DNA of 16,668 nucleotides from contig CATMNW010000019.1 in assembly GCA_950071875.1 (NCBI GenBank), positions 1 through 16,668 on the forward strand, read 5' to 3'. The notes below the pieces were generated by a model, which searched no databases, was not told the origin of the DNA, and saw only the letters and a list, made by a program, of their open reading frames with translations. Position 1 is the stretch's first letter, and each line of letters starts with the position of its first letter. This document shows positions 7,471-15,033 of the stretch, piece after piece. This DNA comes from an uncultured Erythrobacteraceae bacterium. GTDB lineage: Bacteria; Pseudomonadota; Alphaproteobacteria; Sphingomonadales; Sphingomonadaceae. A program made the translations under genes and the position numbers.

Positions 7471-7522
7471 TCTAAACAGTGTCTAGACAAAAAGCGCGCG
7501 AGGTATCTATACAGTGTTCATA
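7471..7522. promoter_or_regulatory. Twin operator-like sites between TetR and FAD-monooxygenase genes
   Basis: Site 1 (7471-7487) reads TCTAAACA-G-TGTCTAGA, an imperfect 17-bp palindrome with one mismatch per arm; its right part also contains the perfect palindrome TGTCTAGACA (7480-7489). Site 2 (7506-7522) repeats the left half as TCTATACA-G-TGT with a degenerate right half. The sites are in direct orientation, 35 bp centre to centre, in the only intergenic space between the divergent genes. Size, symmetry and place match TetR-type operators. Binding is inferred. Confidence 0.6.
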
Positions 7523-7579
7523 TCGGTTCGGGCGCAGGGGCTTTCGCCCCTCACCCCCGACAGGAAGGATACAGCAATC

Positions 7580-8745
7580 ATGACTCAACGCGCTCTTATC
7601 GTCGGCCTCGGCATCGCCGGAATGGCCAGCGCCATGTCGCTTAAGAAGGCCGGGTGGGAACCCGTCATCGTCGAACGCGCGCCTGAGCGGCGGACAGGCG
7701 GCTATTTCATCGGCCTTCAGGATGCGGGCAAACATGCGGCGGAAAGGCTGGGCGTGCTGCCCGGCATCCATATCCGCACGCCCGAAGCCTCGCCGAATTG
7801 GCACATGACGAAAGACGGCGGACGTGTGCGCGTAGCCGGGTTCGCCGACCAGCCGACCCGGCCTGCCACGCTGCTGCGCGGTGATATCGAAGAAGGGTTG
7901 TGGAACGGCGTCGACGGGCAGGTCGAAATCCGGTTCGGCACAAGCCCCGTGGCCATTGTTGAGCGCGCGGACGGCGTCGATGTGACGCTGGATACGAAAG
8001 ACGGCAGTTCAACGATCGAGCGCTTCGACCTGGTGATCGGTGCCGATGGCCTGCGCTTCACCGTGCGCAAGCTGGTGTTCGGCCCGCAAGAGAAGTTCAT
8101 GCATTCGCTGGATGCGGTGATCTGCGCTTATCAGCTAGAAGAACAGATGGAGACATTCCGCCAGCGCGACGGAGTAATCCTCAATCAGGATAAACGCTCG
8201 CTCTGGGTCTTCCCGCTGCAGGATCATACGCCGACGGCGTTCTTTGCCTATCGCACCAAGGATGTAGATGCGCAGTTCGAACGGCCTGCGGTGGAAACGC
8301 TGCGCGATGTCTTTGCCGATATGGAGCCCCACTCCATCGTGGAGGAAGCGCTGGAGGATCTGTCCAACGCGCCCGACTATCTGTTCGATTCGGTCCACAC
8401 GGTGGAGATGGACCGCTGGCACAAGGGCCGCGTGGTGCTGGTGGGGGACAGCGCATGGTGCCTCACGCTGTTTTCCGGCATGGGCGCGACAGCCGGGTTG
8501 ATGGGCGGGCAGCAACTGGGTGAAGCCCTTGCCGCTCAGAACGGCAATGTGCCCGCCGCGCTGAAAAGTTGGGAAGGGGCTTGCGCCCCTACATTGAAAA
8601 ACAGCGCAAGACCGTGTGGCTCAAATCGCAGATGTTCGTGCCATCGAACGGGTTTTTCTTCGTCCTGCGCCGACTGGTCTTGCGCTTCGGCGGGCGTTAT
8701 CTCGCGAAGCTTTCAGCAGTGCATCAGTCGCCGGTAGACAAGTAA
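7580..8745 (+). CDS. FAD-dependent monooxygenase (PHBH-like) with C-terminal frameshift
   Basis: Group A flavin monooxygenase: the Rossmann FAD motif G-L-G-I-A-G (9-14) with E32 ending beta-2; the D-G motif in G-A-D-G-L-R (154-159); and the second FAD motif G-R-V-V-L-V-G-D-S-A-W (283-293). Such enzymes hydroxylate aromatic or polyketide-like substrates with NAD(P)H and O2. The ATG at 7580 has AGGAAGGA about 10 bases upstream; the frame from 7514 is an unneeded extension. After W331-E-G the frame runs into unlike sequence and stops at 8737. Skipping one base in the GGGG at 8576-8579 restores a family-like tail (L-R-P-Y-I-E-K-Q-R-K, then Q-M-F-V-P) ending at TAA 8743-8745, for about 388 aa. Either a 1-base deletion has damaged the gene or the assembly lost a G. 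The FAD and catalytic core is complete. Confidence 0.85.
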
Positions 8746-9382
8746 TCGGTCTTAAATCTGCACGGATGGATGTCCGCTTCAACTCAAATCATGTTCAAAA
8801 CCGGACAGACCGCTAGCGGCCCAGAAGCTGCCCATTGAGACTTTCTTAAATCGTATGACTGGAATTGGGCCGGTTGCTGACCGGCCGCTTTTGCAACCCG
8901 ACGCTACCAAAGCTGACATAAAAACGAGACCACGCGATTATCAGAAGCGTCAACAGAGTTGACATTCCCTGCTTCGGTTTGGTCCATCGAAAGCGGCCAT
9001 ACATTCAAGCGTTCGCCCGCTATAGCAACTGGGCAGAGAAAAGACGGTTTGCTTCAAAAGCAGATAACGTCACAAGCGGACGCTTCTAGGCTTGCGGTGG
9101 GAAAGCGCGCTCCAACGATACAATCCGGCAATGCCTGCTGATCACTCCGCACTCCGCTCGAAACTCTCTGTATGATGCTCAAGGATGCAGCCCGTTCCAA
9201 CTGCGCTTTCTGCCCGACACAGGCCACCGGCGTTCGATAGCGGCCTCATAGTGGCTGTCGGTAGGACCGCAGGCTGCCAAGAAAGCCAACAGGCCTCGCG
9301 CTCAATATCCTGATGCTAGCCTGGCCGCTCGAAGTCGTTCGCGAATGGCAGGCAATGGGATAGGGAGTAGCCAGGCCACAGG
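8746..9382. other. Gene-free stretch downstream of the monooxygenase
   Basis: Apart from the hairpin at 8868-8892 I see nothing with coding character: open frames (for example 8959-9141) are short and without family motifs or ribosome sites. Composition is less GC-rich and looks like decayed sequence. A 7-bp inverted repeat GCCTGGC/GCCAGGC (9319-9325 and 9370-9376) sits just beyond the stop of the next minus-strand gene, too widely spaced (44 bp) to be a simple terminator. Confidence 0.4.
8868..8892 (+). terminator. Rho-independent terminator-like hairpin
   Basis: GGCCGGT (8868-8874), 5-base loop TGCTG, ACCGGCC (8880-8886), then GCTTTT. The 7-bp GC stem with a short T run lies 123 bp downstream of the monooxygenase stop on the same strand. 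The T tract is short, so strength is uncertain. Confidence 0.55.
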
Positions 9383-10738
9383 TCAGTCGAACCAGCCTTT
9401 TTTCTTCTTGTTGCCGAACCAGTCGGTTTCCTCCTTGGGATCAAACCAGCTCGATTTCTCTTCCTTCTTCCCGCCGCCGCTGGAGAACCGGAAGCCGCCC
9501 CCTTCGGTGCTGATCTGGCCATCGCTGCGTACATCGAAGCCGCCTATGCTGATGGTGTGCTTGCCATCCTTGTGCAGCGTTACGCCCTCCGCTACGCGCA
9601 TGTTCCAGTTCCCCTTCGTATCCATGGACACTCCATCCATCACCTCCATGGTGGTGGTGCCGTCGCTGGCCACGTTGAACCCGCCCATGCTGGTGGAAAA
9701 ACCGGCACCGTGATTGGGCGCAACGGAACTGCGCCGGTCGGCATATCTTGCCAGTCCGGTGGTGTCCGAATGACCTGAGTTTACGTCCGCGGCGAAGGCT
9801 TTCTGTTTCGGTGTCCTGTTGGCGAAGGGGATGTCGAGGATACGCTCCGGAAAAAACAGGGTTGCCAGGGCATCGGGAGTGATCCGGCTCGGGTCGTTCT
9901 GGGCGGATGCCGACTGTGTCCGCTGCAACCCGCGTTCGACCGCCTTTTCCCTGACGTTTCCGAGAGGGTTCCAGAGGAAGCCCAAGGCACCCGCTATCGC
10001 AGCGAAAATCGCTTCGTAGACGATCAGCGAATAATGGAAATCTTCGGCGAAGAAGGCGAAGATGCCCCAGCCGATGGCAACGGCGCCTGCGAAGTCGATC
10101 CATCTCTTGTCCGGCTTGATCGGCAGCGGGCGCAATGCGCCGAGGCCGATCGTGAGCGCCAGCGCTGCCCAAGTCAGCAGCGCCCAGATAAGGTCTCCGC
10201 TCCATCGGTCGTAGAAGAACGTCGCTACAAGCACAGGCAGAGCGAAGGCGGCCGCACGGATTTTGGGGTCGAGCGCGGACAGCTTCTTGCCAAGCCCAGC
10301 GAAAAAATTCCCCGATGGTTTCGCGGTAGGATCTGCGGTTGCGGTTTCCGCCTCCCGCTCGATATCGTGCTGCTGCGCCGCCGCGATCTTCGATGCTGCG
10401 AGCAGCTCCGTCTCGCGGCCGGGCGTGCGCAAAGCTTCGCTGGCCAGCATATCGGCAAACCATGGCCGCTTGATCGCCTGTTCGTAATAAAGTCCATCCT
10501 CCACCTTCAGGCGGGGTGACTGCTGGGCGTTCGGCTCTTCCGCTACCCACAATTCGGCAAGCAGGGCCAGCTTCTCCTTTGACGCCAGGATCGTCTTGAG
10601 CTTTTCGAAATTCGCCGGGTCATGGTCGGCCGATCCAGCAGCGGCGCAGGCCATAATGAGTTCGAGATGGCGATCTTCCAACAGGGCATCATCGAGGGCA
10701 CTGCCGGGCGCGTTCCACAACGAACGGTAAAGCAGCAT
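9383..10738 (-). CDS. Membrane protein of unknown function with WF-repeat tail (C-terminal part of a split gene)
   Basis: From ATG 10738 the product is 451 aa. A soluble helical N-terminal part (1-155) is followed by four predicted membrane helices (about 160-177, 183-203, 213-231, 236-256). Then comes a soluble C-terminal region with a repeated beta-like motif, G-G-F-N-V-A-S-D-G (352-360) and G-G-F-D-V-R-S-D-G (399-407), a Gly-rich linker, and a basic tail with WF at 431, 440 and 449, an exact 9-residue period. No known family recognised. The same frame is open upstream to 10852 and reads as protein-like sequence (38 codons, with D-E-R-V-S-K-G-N-A-E-R-W and W-R-R-E-F-H), directly abutting the TAA that ends the next gene; no ATG/GTG/TTG lies in that stretch. 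The most likely explanation is one gene of about 613 codons split by a nonsense codon. Confidence 0.75.
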   Translation of the reverse strand: MLLYRSLWNAPGSALDDALLEDRHLELIMACAAAGSADHDPANFEKLKTILASKEKLALLAELWVAEEPNAQQSPRLKVEDGLYYEQAIKRPWFADMLASEALRTPGRETELLAASKIAAAQQHDIEREAETATADPTAKPSGNFFAGLGKKLSALDPKIRAAAFALPVLVATFFYDRWSGDLIWALLTWAALALTIGLGALRPLPIKPDKRWIDFAGAVAIGWGIFAFFAEDFHYSLIVYEAIFAAIAGALGFLWNPLGNVREKAVERGLQRTQSASAQNDPSRITPDALATLFFPERILDIPFANRTPKQKAFAADVNSGHSDTTGLARYADRRSSVAPNHGAGFSTSMGGFNVASDGTTTMEVMDGVSMDTKGNWNMRVAEGVTLHKDGKHTISIGGFDVRSDGQISTEGGGFRFSSGGGKKEEKSSWFDPKEETDWFGNKKKKGWFD

Positions 10739-10852
10739 CTCGCCATGCGTCAGCAGGGTGTCGTGAAACTCCCGCCGCCATGCCGCATCGATTGCGGCCC
10801 AGCGCTCGGCGTTCCCCTTCGATACCCGCTCGTCGGTAAGGACGCCCCAGCT

Positions 10853-11230
10853 TTACAAGCTGCCAGCGAAATTCGCGAGTTCCTGCGTGCAAACGACATA
10901 GTCGTCTTTCAATAGCTGCGGCAGGTATTCATCCAGAAACTCGGCCTGAACCGGCAGCCCCTCGATCACCGGCGTCCATTGCGGCGCGTAGCGAAGGGCG
11001 AATTCGAACAGTGCGAGTTCGGTTACGTTTTCTTCGAGCAGCTTGTCCAGCGCGATGCGCGCATCGTAATCGCGCAATTCTTCCTCGATCCATTTCTGCA
11101 CGTAACCGCGTTCGATATGTTCGCCGGCAAGCTCGTGATTTTCCGCCATGGCGGCGGCGAGCTCGGCAAGAGTCGTGTATGATCTTTCGCCCAGCTTGTA
11201 AGGTTTGTCGGATCGCGTATCTTCGCTCAT
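10853..11230 (-). CDS. N-terminal part of the split membrane-protein gene (hypothetical protein)
   Basis: A 125-aa product from ATG 11230, chosen over the upstream ATG at 11263 because GGGGA lies at ribosome-site distance and the conserved-looking part starts here. It is acidic and helical: Y-T-T-L-A-E-L-A-A-A-M-A-E-N (about 17-30), then G-Y-V-Q-K-W-I-E-E-E-L-R-D-Y-D (42-56) and L-L-K-D-D-Y-V-V-C-T-Q-E-L-A. The L-A-x-A-x-x-x-N ... G-x-x-x-x-W-I motif recalls small helical modules in some bacterial kinase- or chaperone-associated proteins, but this is memory and unverified. It ends with TAA at 10855-10853, and the frame then continues without another stop into the 451-aa membrane protein. It has no homologous function I can name; it is best read as the cytoplasmic N-terminal domain of that protein. 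Confidence 0.7.
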   Translation of the reverse strand: MSEDTRSDKPYKLGERSYTTLAELAAAMAENHELAGEHIERGYVQKWIEEELRDYDARIALDKLLEENVTELALFEFALRYAPQWTPVIEGLPVQAEFLDEYLPQLLKDDYVVCTQELANFAGSL

Positions 11231-11258
11231 CAAAGTCCCCGCTTGCGTAGCAAACCGG

Positions 11259-11288
11259 ACCATACAATGAATTATTTTAATTTCGCAA
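11259..11288 (-). promoter_or_regulatory. Possible sigma-70-like promoter of the split membrane-protein gene
   Basis: On the minus strand TTGCGA (11288-11283), an 18-base AT-rich spacer and TATGGT (11264-11259) lie 29 bp before the ATG at 11230. The -10 match is weak. It is supported mainly by its position and by the AT-rich spacer in GC-rich DNA. Confidence 0.3.
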
Positions 11289-11816
11289 CCTAGGCACCCA
11301 CAATAACTATGCGTTTTTGGCGCAAACGATAGGATCAGTGATTGGGCAAGCGGATTGGCGGCTTGAGCGCCCGATTTTCGGCGTCACACTGTGACGTTTT
11401 GCCCATTTCGATCTGTCGACGCCCCTATAGAAGCAAGGGTGAAATCGGGTCTGGCTTTGTTCGGATACTGCCATCGGTCCGGCCTGTTGGCGCGGCGTAG
11501 TTCCGCTGGGCTTTATGGGAGTTCGCGAACCGGATTCCCCTTGCGGATAGAGCCGAAGCGTCGGTCGATGCTTATGTGGCTCTTGTAACCGAACACCGGC
11601 GTGGCGATCTGCGCCGGCGGCGTGCCCTGTTTCCAAATTTTCTTTCATTTGAGACAGATAGCTGGGGCACTGGCTGTTGCACAGCCGGCTTACAGTTCTG
11701 TCAAAATCATTTAGTCGGGGTTTTGGAGCCGTCAGCGGACTGGCCGCTTTGGGTGCCAAGACGTTCCCCGGCCCGATAACTGATTGCACCGTTTGCCAGC
11801 TACGGCCTTGAGCCGA
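11268..11816. other. Non-coding stretch with insertion-sequence debris
   Basis: No intact gene. It contains a short decayed IS5-type transposase fragment (11513-11644) and a 15-bp palindrome CGTCACACTGTGACG (11382-11396) followed by TTTT. The 160-codon minus frame at 11307-11789 is out of phase with the transposase remnant and is not protein-like. Confidence 0.5.
11513..11644 (-). pseudogene. IS5-family transposase remnant
   Basis: Between two stops on the minus strand a 43-codon frame contains I-A-T-P-V-F-G-Y-K-S-H-I-S-I-D-R-R-F-G-S-I-R-K. This matches the central IS5-type DDE transposase segment, typically F-G-Y-K-x-H-x-x-x-D-x-x-x-x-x-I-R. The conserved downstream part (T-D-A-A-x-x-D-x) is missing and the frame ends in an unrelated stop. 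No terminal inverted repeats or target duplication could be found, so this is a degraded fragment, not a functional element. The assignment is from motif memory. Confidence 0.65.
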
Positions 11817-12788
11817 TCACTCTTCGCGCGGCGGCGGGTTCGCGAGGCAGGCCTCGTATTCGCGTTCCGAGAGACAGAGATAGACCGGTCCGCGCAAATA
11901 TTCCTCCTGGCGGGACATTCGGGCGCTGTTCGAGATTCCCGCCAATGCACGCATCGACTCGCTCTGGTTCGGATCGACTTCCTTCTGCACATCATCCTCC
12001 ACCGTCCACCCGTCGGGTAGGATAGGCTGCGGACTACCTGCTTCGCGCCAGAGAGCTGCGATGCGCTCCTCATCCGGCGACCACATCATGTGGCGATAGG
12101 CCAGGATCGCCTTGAGGTAGGGGTCAGGTCGGTTCTCGCCGCCGCCAGGATTCAGTGCGCGTAGCCGTTCGAGTGCGGCGATACTATCGTCAAGCGACCA
12201 GACCTTCCCAGCCTTCATCGGAATGTAGAACAGCCAAGAGGACAACGTACCCAGCCGCTCACAATTTGGGTTCTCGCCATAGCAGCGCGGAGGCGCGGTC
12301 CAGTCCGAGTCCTGCTTCGCCAGAAAGTCGAGGAAATCCGCGTCGCCAATCCTCAACCCCTCTGCGATCAAGCTCGTGTTAAAGTTGCTAAACCCGCGCC
12401 CGTTGTTGTCGTTTGCGAATAGCGTGTCGTTCGGCGTTAGCCCTGCGTCAAACATCACCTGTAGCATGCCCCTATAGGCAGCATCGGCGTAGTTTGCTTC
12501 GATCGGACCGGGTAGCTTGGGGTTGTTGGAATCTCCGGGTATGGTCGGCGCGTAACTGAGCGCGTCCATTAGGGCGCTCCTATTGAACCCAGCGGCGATA
12601 TACATGCCGACCGCGTCGGCGTCCTTCAAATCAACCGCGCTTCGCAGGCCGTCGGGCGTGATCGCCATGCCCTGCTCAGTCAGTTTCTCGCGTGCCTCGG
12701 TCGGGTCCATGTCCGATGTGCTGCCGCCTGAGCATGCGGTAAGCGTCAGCAGGACCAAAGCGGCAATGCCGCCAACCATAGAATTCAT
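11817..12788 (-). CDS. Predicted lipoprotein with ankyrin-like helical repeats, unknown function
   Basis: The 323-aa product starts M-N-S-M-V-G-G-I-A-A-L-V-L-L-T-L-T-A-C-S: a lipoprotein signal peptide with lipobox L-T-A-C, lipidated Cys19. The ATG at 12788 has GGGGGAAA about 4-10 bases upstream; the longer frame from 12875 would bury the signal peptide and is rejected. The mature part contains ankyrin-like helix pairs, for example L-R-S-A-V-D-L-K-D-A-D-A-V-G-M-Y-I-A-A-G-F (48-68), M-L-Q-V-M-F-D-A-G-L-T-P-N-D (near 106-119) and I-A-E-G-L-R-I-G-D-A-D-F-L-D-F-L-A (near 137-153). Cysteines in C-Y-G-E-N-P-N-C could form a disulfide in the periplasm. It is divergent from another lipoprotein gene (13067), with 278 bp between. 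No family name assigned. Confidence 0.85.
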   Translation of the reverse strand: MNSMVGGIAALVLLTLTACSGGSTSDMDPTEAREKLTEQGMAITPDGLRSAVDLKDADAVGMYIAAGFNRSALMDALSYAPTIPGDSNNPKLPGPIEANYADAAYRGMLQVMFDAGLTPNDTLFANDNNGRGFSNFNTSLIAEGLRIGDADFLDFLAKQDSDWTAPPRCYGENPNCERLGTLSSWLFYIPMKAGKVWSLDDSIAALERLRALNPGGGENRPDPYLKAILAYRHMMWSPDEERIAALWREAGSPQPILPDGWTVEDDVQKEVDPNQSESMRALAGISNSARMSRQEEYLRGPVYLCLSEREYEACLANPPPREE

Positions 12789-13066
12789 ATGCTTTCCCCC
12801 ATTCGCAAAGATCCGATGAGTGCACTGCGTAGCCCCAGTGCCGATCGATTGCAAAAACGTACGGGTTGCGGGCAATCCGTGTCATTTACCGGCACTCTTC
12901 ACACCCGCTTGGCCAGCGCAGACATGGATCGGTCGATTATGGTTGTCAGCTGTCAGCATCCTGCGCCAAACTGGAAGGAGTAAGTCGCCAACTCCCGGCC
13001 AAAGTCATTCAGCGTTGACATCGCGCAACTTTCCTTTTTTCTTCATCCACTGAGAGGGAGGATTCC

Positions 13067-14185
13067 ATGGATATTATGAAAGCGAAGCAATACGCTTTAT
13101 TTTTTGTCGCGGCATTTGCGCTGACGGGCTGTTCCGGTCAGGCCGGCACTGAACCTAGCGACACGGCCGCAGATGAGGACAACGCCCCGAAAGTTCAGGC
13201 CGGAAGTTCCGATGGTCGGAGCGATCTTTATCTCGATGGTCCCAAACGGTCGGGGGCCCTTGAGATCGACGCAACGAATGTAGCCTACCTGTATCATCGC
13301 ATGTCGGGTGAACCAGCATCGATCGATCGCATGATGACGGAGCCGCTCAAATTGAGGTTCGATGATGAATTCGCGCGCAGGCGATTTCTCGAGGAGAATT
13401 TCGACGAGTTCGCCAATCTGGTCGACGAGGCCGTCTCGGCCAAGGTCTATACGGTCACGCTCAGTGGCGGACTCGAAGGCTATGACTTCGATCGCGAAGG
13501 ATTTCCGATAGACGGGCTTTATGATCGGACGATGGTGACATTCAGTGCAGACGCCAGCGGCTCCGAAGGTCTCGATTTTGCGCTCGCGCTGGAAGGCACC
13601 GATGAACTCGACATTCTGCCCATGCTGGTCGAAGATGCCGAAAAGCAGAGCAACTCTCTTAGTAACTCCGCCGTTGATCTGGAGGTAGCGTTTACCCCCG
13701 TCGAAGCCGGATGGGAAAAGGTCCGCGACGACCAACGGCGCACTGTGGTCGGTAAGGCTTACAGCGTGAAAGTTCTCTCGCCTGACGGAAGTGTCATCGG
13801 CACGATCGGTTTGGACACTGAGCCACCAACTCGACCGCTTCGTGTTTTTGCCGAAAATCCTTTTGAGAAATCAATGCTGATCAATCCTTGGACGGCAGAA
13901 AATGCTCCCGAGGCGGTCCTCGATCGCTATGCCTGGATCATCGACGAGCGATGGAAAATGCCAGGCTATCAGGAAGGCGACAATATAGAGGAGGCGCTGA
14001 CCAACAATGTCAGCGCAGCAGGCGGCTGCGTTGCTCGATATGGTTACAGCGAATGCCAGCGTCTCAGCCAACGCCGGAATGATTTCGTCACGCGTTGCAC
14101 GCGAAGCGTTCCGGACAACCGCAAGCAAGAATGTTATTCGATTAGAAGGTTGCCTTATACGGACCAAGAAGCAAACGCGTTATAG
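13067..14185 (+). CDS. Predicted lipoprotein, unknown function
   Basis: A 372-aa product. The signal peptide K-A-K-Q-Y-A-L-F-F-V-A-A-F-A-L-T-G-C-S has lipobox L-T-G-C with lipidated Cys22. An acidic, low-complexity linker (about 25-50) precedes a folded region in which alternating strands are likely (V-Y-T-V-T-L-S-G-G, T-M-V-T-F-S-A-D, Y-S-V-K-V-L-S-P-D-G). Four cysteines near the C-terminus (321, 330, 344, 356) are spaced to allow two disulfides. GAGGGAGGA just before the ATG at 13067 is a strong ribosome site; a second ATG lies three codons in. TTGACA at 13015-13020 is a possible -35 box, but no good -10 follows. GC looks lower than in the flanking enzymes. I do not recognise the family. 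Probably periplasmic or membrane-anchored. Confidence 0.85.
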   Translation: MDIMKAKQYALFFVAAFALTGCSGQAGTEPSDTAADEDNAPKVQAGSSDGRSDLYLDGPKRSGALEIDATNVAYLYHRMSGEPASIDRMMTEPLKLRFDDEFARRRFLEENFDEFANLVDEAVSAKVYTVTLSGGLEGYDFDREGFPIDGLYDRTMVTFSADASGSEGLDFALALEGTDELDILPMLVEDAEKQSNSLSNSAVDLEVAFTPVEAGWEKVRDDQRRTVVGKAYSVKVLSPDGSVIGTIGLDTEPPTRPLRVFAENPFEKSMLINPWTAENAPEAVLDRYAWIIDERWKMPGYQEGDNIEEALTNNVSAAGGCVARYGYSECQRLSQRRNDFVTRCTRSVPDNRKQECYSIRRLPYTDQEANAL

Positions 14186-14187
14186 AC

Positions 14188-14225
14188 CAATGTGACAGGC
14201 TAGACTGAGCGTCGCTGTCACATTG
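14188..14225. terminator. Hairpin between convergent genes (bidirectional terminator candidate)
   Basis: CAATGTGACAG (14188-14198) and CTGTCACATTG (14215-14225) form a perfect 11-bp inverted repeat around a 16-bp spacer. It begins 2 bp after the stop of the 372-aa lipoprotein and ends 14 bp before the stop of the convergent 172-aa lipoprotein. No T run follows on either strand, so it may act as a transcript-stabilising 3' hairpin or a Rho-assisted terminator. Confidence 0.55.
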
Positions 14226-14239
14226 ACCTACAAACAACG

Positions 14240-14758
14240 TCAGCCCTCTGAACTCCACGATGCCTCGATCTGTTCGAGTGCGTGATTAACGCCCGCCTCG
14301 AACTCCCCTCGATTAAAATAGTCTGCTGTTTCGCCAGCGATGCGATTGCGCGTGTCTTCCATATAAGCGAGCGCTTCATCGCCTACAATTTGGACATCGC
14401 GTTGCTCGATCGAGGCAACGATTGCTGGTGTTCCAAGATCCCATGCTGCCATGCCGGCCGCGCCAAATCTGTCCTCATCGGCCAGTCGATCGACGGCAAG
14501 AAAGCCATAGCGATACCCTGTCCTTCTGGCGAACGCATCTACGCGAGCAGCGATCGCGGCCTGAACTTCGGGGTCATTGAGCCCCTCCCAGCCAAATTCA
14601 CCCTCGGGTTCCGCGACCGCGTCGCTGGCGTCCGCAGCTTTTCTGGTCGAATCCTCAGTTTCGACTGGTTGCATCTCGTAAGCTTCCGTTTCGGACGAAC
14701 ACCCCGTCATTGCGAACCCCGCACCCAATAGGATGGTCGCCACCAAACGTACCCTCAT
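14240..14758 (-). CDS. Predicted small lipoprotein, unknown function
   Basis: The 172-aa product M-R-V-R-L-V-A-T-I-L-L-G-A-G-F-A-M-T-G-C-S has a lipoprotein signal with lipobox M-T-G-C (Cys20). The mature N-terminus is acidic (E-T-E-A-Y-E-M-Q-P-V-E-T-E-D), then mainly helical segments follow (P-E-V-Q-A-A-I-A-A-R-V-D-A-F-A-R-R-T-G-Y, and A-L-A-Y-M-E-D-T-R-N-R-I-A-G-E-T-A-D-Y-F near the end). The ATG at 14758 follows GGGAGAA at about 9 bases; the frame is open further to 14872, but that extension would place the signal sequence internally. It converges on the 372-aa lipoprotein with a hairpin between the stops. No recognised family. Confidence 0.82.
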   Translation of the reverse strand: MRVRLVATILLGAGFAMTGCSSETEAYEMQPVETEDSTRKAADASDAVAEPEGEFGWEGLNDPEVQAAIAARVDAFARRTGYRYGFLAVDRLADEDRFGAAGMAAWDLGTPAIVASIEQRDVQIVGDEALAYMEDTRNRIAGETADYFNRGEFEAGVNHALEQIEASWSSEG

Positions 14759-14941
14759 GGCCCAGTTCTCCCTTTTATTCCGAACAAGGCAAAAGCAAAA
14801 CTGGCTTACAAAAACAAGGTCCGCAGTTCGGCTTACGTGTAATTTCAACCAGAACAGCCTTTCTGCGAGCAAGAGCAGGCTGGCTTTGCTAAAACATAGA
14901 GTGGTAGATCAAAGAAATTGCTGAAATGGGGCCGGTAGCCG

Positions 14942-15024
14942 AACTTCCGGTTTCAAGCCTTTGGACCTTCATTTCAGACGTTACGGTAACCTGAAGAGAA
15001 AGGCACCGGCGCAGACCGGAAGTT
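14942..15024. repeat. 10-bp inverted repeat flanking a 63-bp spacer
   Basis: AACTTCCGGT (14942-14951) and ACCGGAAGTT (15015-15024) are perfect inverted copies in the gap between the 172-aa lipoprotein start and the STAS-like gene stop. The arms do not extend. It could be the ends of a small decayed element or chance in GC-rich DNA; neither arm abuts a gene end in a terminator-like way. Confidence 0.35.
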
Positions 15025-15033
15025 ACACGCATC

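Noticed and set aside
11307..11789. 160-codon minus-strand frame as a gene
   Set aside because: Residue pattern is not protein-like, and the recognisable transposase motif lies in a different frame of the same strand.
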